A stretch of 50,110 nt of DNA, from NCBI GenBank assembly GCA_964428355.1, contig CAYRYU010000051.1, forward strand, positions 1 through 50,110, given 5' to 3'. This document shows, piece after piece, positions 44,404 through 50,110 of the stretch; positions within the stretch are counted from its first letter, which is position 1, and each line of letters starts with the position of its first letter. The notes under the pieces are model-generated. The model saw nothing but the letters and a program-made list of their open reading frames with translations, did not search any database and had not been told where the DNA came from. The stretch comes from CAYRYU01 sp964428355. Lineage in GTDB: Bacteria; Muiribacteriota; Ozemobacteria; Ozemobacterales; Ozemobacteraceae. A program made the translations under genes and the position numbers.

Positions 44404-45636
44404 TCAATCGGTCTCCGCTTCGTTGTCGGTGGGAGGAGTGCTGTTGGGTGGTTCCTCCCCGGTGTCGTCGTCGTCCTTGGGCGGCGTGCTGTTGGGTCCG
44501 TTCTCGTCATCGTCGTTCCCGCCGCCGATGAAGGAGCCGTTCGCGTCGTTGGAAGCCGTGGGGTTCTCATCCCCGTTCGAAACTCCGGTTCCTGCATCTT
44601 GGCCGGAAGGGGTGGAAGCGTCGTTCGACGTGGTGGTGGTCGTAACAGCCGGTTCGGGAGACCCTGCGGCCGAGGAAGTGGGCGTGCCAGCAGTCTGGGT
44701 CTTGTCGTCGGACCCGAACCAGCCCTTGACCGTGCTCCAGCCGGATTTTATCTTGTCCCAATACGAGGTGGCGTTGTTCCATCCGTCCTTGGCCTTGTTG
44801 ACGTAATCCTGGGCCTTCTTCCCGTCGGAGCCCATCGCGCCGAGGCCCGCGCTGACCTTGTCGATCCAGCTCGCCTTCCCGTTCGTAGCCGTGTTCAACG
44901 CCGTGATGGCGGCGGAGCCCGAACTGGCGTATGAACCGGCCTGGGCATAACCGGAAACGTAGCCCTTGACCGCCGAGGTCACGACATTGAAGAAGTCCTT
45001 GTCGTCGGTTGCCCCCTTCTGGCCCATTTCGTAGAGGGTCTTTCCGGCTGAGTCGAGGGCCGATGCCACGGCATACAATACTTTTCCAATTGTGGCAAGG
45101 AACGCCCCCGCTCCGAAAAGCCAGCTGGTTGCCAGGCCGACGGCGATCAAGCCGACTCCAACCAGTTTCAGGGTCTGGGCGATCTCCTGGAGACTCTTTC
45201 CGGTCTCCATCAGGGCTTTCTGGAGCTCGGCCTTCGCCCCCGCCGTCTGGTTGATCGTGCTCTTCATGCCCGTTCCGGCGGAGACCGCGGCGTCGTGCGT
45301 CCCCTTGTTATCCTGGGTCTGCTGGTTCGCCTGGGCGCTCTTTTCCTTCGCCTCGCGGATTTTCTGGTTGGCATCCTCGATCTTGTCCTTGTAATAGTTC
45401 CAGCTCTTGCCCTTGAGCCAGCTTCCGATTCCAAGGACGAACTTCTTGACGGAACTGAGCTTCACTTCCTCCATGGCCTGGACTTTCGCGTTGCCCTCCG
45501 TCATCGTGGTAGCGGCGTTGTCCATGGTTGCGGAGGAGTCGTTTCCTTCGGCCCAGAGCGCGGCTTCGTAAATCATCGGGTTGAAAACCAGGAAAAAGGC
45601 GAGAACAAAAGAAAGGACCGGTCTTCGTATTCTCAT
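44404..45636 (-). CDS. Exported helical protein with long acidic Asp/Pro/Asn tail
   Basis: 410 residues from ATG 45636 (GGGGAGG upstream). Signal peptide about 1-30 (FVLAFFLVFNPMIYEAALWA). Residues 60-130 are coiled-coil-like (KDKIEDANQKIREAKEKSAQANQQ); 165-215 is a Gly/Ala hydrophobic hairpin that may insert in a membrane; 330-410 is a low-complexity tail with NSTPP repeats and Asp runs, as in calcium-binding or spacer regions. No known family. It lies downstream of the sigma/anti-sigma pair on the same strand and is a likely member or target of that operon. Confidence 0.65.
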   Translation of the reverse strand: MRIRRPVLSFVLAFFLVFNPMIYEAALWAEGNDSSATMDNAATTMTEGNAKVQAMEEVKLSSVKKFVLGIGSWLKGKSWNYYKDKIEDANQKIREAKEKSAQANQQTQDNKGTHDAAVSAGTGMKSTINQTAGAKAELQKALMETGKSLQEIAQTLKLVGVGLIAVGLATSWLFGAGAFLATIGKVLYAVASALDSAGKTLYEMGQKGATDDKDFFNVVTSAVKGYVSGYAQAGSYASSGSAAITALNTATNGKASWIDKVSAGLGAMGSDGKKAQDYVNKAKDGWNNATSYWDKIKSGWSTVKGWFGSDDKTQTAGTPTSSAAGSPEPAVTTTTTSNDASTPSGQDAGTGVSNGDENPTASNDANGSFIGGGNDDDENGPNSTPPKDDDDTGEEPPNSTPPTDNEAETD

Positions 45637-45725
45637 GGCAACCTCCCCTATTAGGTAAATTTTGTTTTCTCTTTCCAATCTACCATGACGTGAATCACGG
45701 TCGATTTGTAATATTTAAAAACCTC

Positions 45726-46832
45726 TCACTCTCCCGGGCCGGGACCGGCTTCTCCTGACCCGAGGAACCCGGCATCGGGATTGCCGGCATCAGGATTTCC
45801 CGCTTCGGGCTGGTCGCCCAACGGAACATTTCCGCTGGAAATTGCCGCTTCCGAGGATACGATTGCTGGAACGGAACCCGTGAGCTGCGTGGCGGGGGTT
45901 TCCGGAACCGAGGATGCCGGAACCGGCGTTTTCGAAGAGGGCCGTTCGGCATCGGGTTGGAGAGGATTCCCGTTGTCCGGAATATATCCGACGCTCAGAG
46001 GTGAAAACGATAATGGGAAAACTCCACTCGGGGAAAGCACGATTCCCGAACCTGCGCTCAGGGAGCCGGATGCGGGGGAAGTGGAATGCTTCCAGGAAAT
46101 CGCGCCATCCGCAACCCAGATCGCGGCCGAAGAGGTCGCGGCGGCAATGTGGAGGCGGGTCCCGCGAAGGCTTGCCGTCCCCTGTGGAAGGGAGATTTTG
46201 AATCCCTTCTCAACTTTGGAGAATAGAAAATCCCCACGGCATTCTGGAATCTCCATTCCTCCGGGGACGAGCCTTATGACGGAGGTGCCAGTGACCGCGA
46301 TCAACCCACCGGACTGGAGACGGATCACGAAGGCCCCCGGATCAAACATGGCCACTGTGCTTCCGGGAGGAAGCGGTGTGGGGTTTCTTACCGAACGCTC
46401 CAGGGCCGGGTTTCCCGCCGAACGGACCACGGGGGTACCGGCAATGCAGATCACATGGGGCGGTATGGTTGTCGGAGGGGAGACCTTTTCCTGGGCAGGG
46501 GGCGTGGCTGGGGGTTGGAAAGCGTGGAAGGCGATCCCTCCCCCAATCAGGAGGAGAATCGAGCCCAGCAACAGCATTTTCCAAAGGAAATCCCGCGGAC
46601 CGGATGGGGATGAATCCTGGGGGATCCGGTGGCGGAGGGAATCCCTGAACCTTGCCAGTTCAGCCTGGTCGGGTTCCAGGGAGGAGATGGCGCGGAAAAG
46701 CCGTTCCTGGCGCTCGAGAGCTTTCCGACAGGTTGGGCATCGGGCGATGTGGGTTCGCGCCGATTCGGCCGAAGGACCGGAATCGGGCATGGGACCCTCA
46801 TCGAGGCATCGAAGGAGTTCGTTACAGTCCAT
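45726..46832 (-). CDS. Anti-sigma factor: zinc finger, membrane helix, FecR-like periplasmic domain
   Basis: 368 residues. N-terminal H-x3-C-x2-C zinc-binding site (His28, Cys32, Cys35 in HIARCPTCRKALE) typical of ZAS/zf-HC2 anti-sigma factors; membrane helix about 82-105; FecR-like beta domain about 125-270 (GTPVVRSAG, GSTVAMFDPGAFVIRLQSGG, GTASLRGTRLHIA); Pro/Gly/Asn-rich tail. It should hold the ECF sigma factor inactive until a periplasmic signal reaches the FecR-like part. Its start overlaps the sigma gene by 11 bases. Confidence 0.85.
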   Translation of the reverse strand: MDCNELLRCLDEGPMPDSGPSAESARTHIARCPTCRKALERQERLFRAISSLEPDQAELARFRDSLRHRIPQDSSPSGPRDFLWKMLLLGSILLLIGGGIAFHAFQPPATPPAQEKVSPPTTIPPHVICIAGTPVVRSAGNPALERSVRNPTPLPPGSTVAMFDPGAFVIRLQSGGLIAVTGTSVIRLVPGGMEIPECRGDFLFSKVEKGFKISLPQGTASLRGTRLHIAAATSSAAIWVADGAISWKHSTSPASGSLSAGSGIVLSPSGVFPLSFSPLSVGYIPDNGNPLQPDAERPSSKTPVPASSVPETPATQLTGSVPAIVSSEAAISSGNVPLGDQPEAGNPDAGNPDAGFLGSGEAGPGPGE

Positions 46833-47415
46833 TCGCTTCCATTTCCTCCCGCAGACGCCGAAGGCATTTCGAGATCATGTTCCGGAGAGTTCCCCCCGCG
46901 AGACCCGTTATGGTCGAGATCTCGTTGTAATCGAGGTGTTCCACCACCCTGAGGAGAAGAACCGAACGCTCTGTGGGAGTCAGGCTGCCTAGAATCCGTC
47001 CCAGGTCTTCGGGGATCGGCTCAGGCTTGGGGTTGCCACCCACCCTTTCGGAAAATTGGACTGTCTGGGGGTTCCGGTTCCTCTTTCTGAGGAGGTCGAG
47101 GCAGTGGTTGTGGGCGATGGCATACAGCCATGGGGCGACCCTGTACCCCCGGATCGAGTGCATTTCGCGATGGGCCTTCAGGAAAATGTCCTGTGCCGCT
47201 TCTTCGGCGAGTTCCACCGAACCAAGTATAAAACGGGCTTTCCGGATGATCTTTCCCGAGAAGAGTTCCACGAGCTTCCCGAAGGCGCGCTCTTCACGGG
47301 TTTTCAACCCCGCGAGCAGTTCCTCCTCGCCAGGGAAGGGCCGTGAGGAACGCTCTTGCGAAGTCGTTTCCGAAAGTCTCTGGCCCTCTCCACCCCTGGG
47401 CTGTTCATCCGTCAT
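46822..47415 (-). CDS. ECF-family RNA polymerase sigma factor
   Basis: 197 residues, ATG 47415. Region 2 about 40-110 (ELAEEAAQDIFLKAHREMHSIRG then PWLYAIAHNHCLDLLRKR) and region 4 about 135-195 (LTPTERSVLLLRVVEHLDYNEI then LAGGTLRNMISKCLRRLREEM). Paired with its membrane anti-sigma factor. Regulon unknown; first gene of the operon, so self-activation is likely (family knowledge). Confidence 0.93.
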   Translation of the reverse strand: MTDEQPRGGEGQRLSETTSQERSSRPFPGEEELLAGLKTREERAFGKLVELFSGKIIRKARFILGSVELAEEAAQDIFLKAHREMHSIRGYRVAPWLYAIAHNHCLDLLRKRNRNPQTVQFSERVGGNPKPEPIPEDLGRILGSLTPTERSVLLLRVVEHLDYNEISTITGLAGGTLRNMISKCLRRLREEMEANGL

Positions 47416-47615
47416 GTTCTTTTCCGAAAGAGAACTTTCAAGTTGCGGCCACCCCTGGATTACAGTTTATCACAGACGCCAAAAAACATGCGGATCAGGA
47501 GAGCTGGTGCCCCTGGGCGGGCAATGGTCGGGCCGGATCGTTCACCTCCAGAACAGATGACGTTCGAATTTCCCGTTCTGTCACATCGATCTTTTCCCTG
47601 ACCAGGTGATTGGAT

Positions 47616-47621
47616 TATAAT
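47616..47621 (+). promoter_or_regulatory. Isolated TATAAT upstream of the TIM-barrel-like gene
   Basis: Perfect TATAAT 53 bases before ATG 47675; the -35 is weak (TTTTCC at 18 bases). Confidence 0.35.
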
Positions 47622-47674
47622 GTGACGGGATTCCGGAAATCCCGAGGTTCCTCGAGAGACTGGGAGGGCTTCAG

Positions 47675-49471
47675 ATGTTACGGGGAAAGACGACCTGGGC
47701 AATCACCGCTCTATTTGCAACATTTCTGGTTCTCGCCAATCATGCAGGTTCGGCCGAACTCGAGGGGACTCGAAACAGGATCGCCGGTACCGGGAAGGGC
47801 CTTTCGGGCTCTTTGCCCGATGGTTACTGGGGCTTCATCTTGCGCCTCCCCCGCCGTCTGCTCGAGGATCCCGCCAATCTCGCCACGGGATTTGCTTTTC
47901 AGCTCCTGGAACTGGTTGCCCCGGTTCCGAAGCCTCCGGAAATGGGCCGGACTGATGATTTTCGCCATTTCTACGGGATATGCTGGCGTGGAAAGCCCTC
48001 CGACAACCTGGCTTTCGCCCGCCAGATGGGATACGAATACGTTTTCTACCAGGTTGGGATGGAAAAAGACCCACTGGCCGCAGGGATGAACTTCTTCATC
48101 GAGTCGCCGGAAATGACCCTGTCGGAGATTCCCGTCGAAATCGACATAGGAGCTGACATTCCCAAGGAACGCCGCGAATCTTACGAATCCGATTGTTGCT
48201 GGAAAAGCCTGGATCCATTTCCGGGCAACCTTGCCACAGGGTGGCCCCGGAACGAAACCAGATTCACCGTGAACTTCGATTTCCAGCAACGGCGCGTGAT
48301 CGATCGGAAGGTGGCATGGGCACTCGCTGTGGCGAAAGCCATCCAGGAAGCCAATCCCCGGTTCCATTTCGCCGGGTTCGCATGGGATGAAGCCAACCTT
48401 CACGGGGAATTCTGGAGCCATCCGCACAGCAGGTCTTCCAGACAAATTGTTGGGACCGGAGCGGGTCTTCCCGCCGGCAATCCGGACAATCGCGGCGATT
48501 CTTCAGATCTCCAGGATCTGGCCGAGGTTCTTCGGAACCCCTTCGACCTGGCGGGGATGGCGGGAAAGGTCGAAAACCTCACCTATCACCCCACCCTGGG
48601 GCCTTCGTTACATTCCCTTATCACGACGATCGACCCGAAAGCCTCATTCCACGTTCCGATCAGTTACTGGACAGGGTCGGACTCCGCGCTCCTCCATCCC
48701 GGGATCACCCACGAATTCTCCACCGTAACAGACGGCCTGGCAGCCTACTATTCGGGGATCCTCCGAAAGGCGAGATCGGAACTGAATCCGCAGGCAAAGT
48801 GGATCGTCGAGCCCTATTTCGTTTTCAGCCATTGGGTGAGACCGGTCGAAAGACGTTCCGACGCTGATCTTCTCGTTCCCGATATGCTTTGCCAGGAGCG
48901 CGCCGGGACCGAGTTCGTCGATGACGAACGGATCTTCGCTTCGGGAAGGTTTCTCCGAAACCGCGTCGGGATAACCTCACCTGACTCCGCCGATGAAGGG
49001 ATGAACCGGTTGATGGCGGCGAAAGCCGCGGTCAACGGAGCGTGGTTCAACTGGTACGGAAGGTTCGGAGGGTCCCGGGAGGGGAACATGCCGAACTACC
49101 AGAACATCGGAGAAGTTCCCGCCTGGTACAAATTGATCCGCGTGGTTCCCAATTGGGACAACCTGACGGGGGTTCCTCTTTCCGAGCGATCCTGGGACGG
49201 GAAGCTCTATCGAAGCGCGAACAGCCAGATCTCGGAACAACTCGTCTGCACGCGGCATCCCGTTTCCCGAAAGCTTTTCGTGGTCTTCCGGGCAAAATTC
49301 GCCGCGGTCCGGTTGTTCCCTGGGGAAAGGGTGGTTTCGGTCCGGCGGACCGACCCGTTGTTCCGCGAGGCCGAGGATGGGGTTTCCGACCTTGGCTTCA
49401 GCCGCCTGGGCATCTGGAGCACGGGGAGGACGCGTCTGGAAGCCTGCTACGTCGTCACGCTCGCACGTTGA
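47675..49471 (+). CDS. Exported protein of unknown function, TIM-barrel-like
   Basis: 598 residues; GGGAGGG before the ATG; signal peptide ending GSA. The body has barrel-like strand ends: DDFRHFYGICWRG, EYVFYQVGMEK, HFAGFAWDEANLHGEFW, AKWIVEPYFVFSHW, VNGAWFNWYGRFGG. Acidic residues at strand ends (Asp/Glu of WDEA; Glu of VEPYF) would suit a glycosidase-like active site, but no family can be named. The C-terminal 110 residues are a beta domain. It stands alone between the ECF operon and the Sel1 gene. Confidence 0.6.
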   Translation: MLRGKTTWAITALFATFLVLANHAGSAELEGTRNRIAGTGKGLSGSLPDGYWGFILRLPRRLLEDPANLATGFAFQLLELVAPVPKPPEMGRTDDFRHFYGICWRGKPSDNLAFARQMGYEYVFYQVGMEKDPLAAGMNFFIESPEMTLSEIPVEIDIGADIPKERRESYESDCCWKSLDPFPGNLATGWPRNETRFTVNFDFQQRRVIDRKVAWALAVAKAIQEANPRFHFAGFAWDEANLHGEFWSHPHSRSSRQIVGTGAGLPAGNPDNRGDSSDLQDLAEVLRNPFDLAGMAGKVENLTYHPTLGPSLHSLITTIDPKASFHVPISYWTGSDSALLHPGITHEFSTVTDGLAAYYSGILRKARSELNPQAKWIVEPYFVFSHWVRPVERRSDADLLVPDMLCQERAGTEFVDDERIFASGRFLRNRVGITSPDSADEGMNRLMAAKAAVNGAWFNWYGRFGGSREGNMPNYQNIGEVPAWYKLIRVVPNWDNLTGVPLSERSWDGKLYRSANSQISEQLVCTRHPVSRKLFVVFRAKFAAVRLFPGERVVSVRRTDPLFREAEDGVSDLGFSRLGIWSTGRTRLEACYVVTLAR

Positions 49472-49516
49472 ACTCCAGGCAAGGTCAGCGGCTCCCCACT
49501 ATCAGGAGGACTGGTT

Positions 49517-50092
49517 CTATTTGCGGATTTCCTTGGCTTTCTCGAGATCTTCCGGAGTCATCGACTTCCGGAACTCCGCCAGGGCGGCTTTGGCCCGGCT
49601 GGCAAGTTCATCGTCGTCAGCGTGGGAGGCCGCCCGATTCACCCAGTAGTATCCTTCCGCGGGATTCGCGGACCTCCCTGGAAAACCATTGAAAAGCAGG
49701 ACACCCAGGTTGAATTCCGCGCGGCCATAGCCATTTTCTGCGGCGGATTCGAGATTCTCCACGGCTTTCCGGAAATCCCGGGCAGTTCCCAGGCCGATCG
49801 CATACCAGGTTCCTCTCAGGAACAGGGCGCGCGGTTCTCCCCCTCCGGCGGCATCGTTCACGAAGTTCCAGGCTTCCCTCAGATCCTTTTGGATGCAGAT
49901 GCCTTTTGCGTAGCATTCTGCGATGAACACCTTCGCCATGGGATCACCCCGGTCGGAGGCTTTTCTGGCCTTTCCAAAGGAGCCTCTCAGAACCCGCTTG
50001 TCGCTGAACTCCTGGAAGGTGTCCATCAGATTCGCAGCCGAAACGACTCCGGCCAGAAGAAACATCAAACCTGCGAGCAAGGCCTTTCTCAT
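49517..50092 (-). CDS. Exported Sel1-repeat (TPR-like) protein
   Basis: 191 residues from ATG 50092 with GGAGGG close upstream. Signal peptide ending VVSA. Three or four Sel1 units: GDPMAKVFIAECYAKGICIQKD, EPRALFLRGTWYAIGLGTARD, GYGRAEFNLGVLLFNG. Sel1 arrays mediate protein contacts in the periplasm. Convergent with the previous gene. Confidence 0.88.
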   Translation of the reverse strand: MRKALLAGLMFLLAGVVSAANLMDTFQEFSDKRVLRGSFGKARKASDRGDPMAKVFIAECYAKGICIQKDLREAWNFVNDAAGGGEPRALFLRGTWYAIGLGTARDFRKAVENLESAAENGYGRAEFNLGVLLFNGFPGRSANPAEGYYWVNRAASHADDDELASRAKAALAEFRKSMTPEDLEKAKEIRK

Positions 50093-50110
50093 TTTTCCCT
50101 CCATGCGCTT

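Noticed and set aside
45686..45705. Imperfect palindrome around CGTGAATCACG upstream of the acidic exported protein
   Set aside because: The symmetry is imperfect beyond 11 bases and I could not place a convincing promoter beside it; too weak to call an operator.
1..50110. CRISPR arrays, insertion sequences, integrases, rRNA or tRNA genes
   Set aside because: No regularly spaced repeats, transposase or integrase motifs, or RNA gene cores were seen on either strand.

Overview
This is a 50.1 kb, GC-rich (by eye roughly 58-60%) scaffold piece from an uncultivated-looking diderm (Gram-negative-type) bacterium. The envelope type follows from four lipoprotein genes with upstream signal peptides, an outer-membrane beta-barrel, a nucleotidase-barrel fusion, a LolA-like protein and type IV pilin-like proteins. 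The many HEAT-repeat, STAS, pseudopilin and exported proteins of unknown function would fit a poorly sampled lineage such as Candidatus Riflebacteria, but that assignment is an inference and no marker gene is present. There are no rRNA, tRNA, CRISPR, phage or insertion-sequence genes that I can support. Two 100-N scaffold gaps occur; the second is almost certainly spurious.

Layout. 1-4046 (minus): a partial lipoprotein and a zinc-phospholipase/P1-nuclease-like exported protein, cut by a gap. 4183-11476 (plus): a tightly overlapping operon of three prepilin-like proteins, a membrane-anchored HEAT-repeat protein and a secreted protein, followed by a STAS protein and a terminator. 11623-15512: a GH39-like lipoprotein and a multidomain cell-wall-hydrolase-like protein. 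15627-19497: a MarR-azoreductase operon, an unknown protein, and a Nudix-MATE operon. 19510-29829: a degenerate 5'-nucleotidase fused to a barrel, a 1303-residue lipoprotein, an exported coiled-coil protein coupled to a metallophosphoesterase lipoprotein, and a small protein. 30008-34022: a soluble HEAT protein and an NHL-lipoprotein/diguanylate-cyclase operon. 34312-37188: a LolA-like protein, an outer-membrane barrel and a decaheme c-type cytochrome, i.e. a candidate compact trans-outer-membrane electron conduit. 37390-44277: a second HEAT-STAS pair facing a second three-gene prepilin cassette. 44404-47415: an ECF sigma factor, an anti-sigma factor and an exported acidic-tailed protein. 47675-50092: an exported TIM-barrel-like protein and a Sel1-repeat protein.

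The most striking feature is the duplication of one module: a large prepilin-like protein with a beta-helix-like C-terminus, a PilV-like and a PilW-like prepilin, a HEAT protein anchored by one C-terminal membrane helix, and a one-domain STAS protein. It occurs once as a collinear operon and once as two converging units. A second theme is a family of three large lipoproteins that share one N-terminal module and carry three different C-terminal regions. Both look like lineage-specific surface systems and are the best candidates for undescribed biology; the decaheme conduit is the best candidate for a recognisable process, extracellular electron transfer.
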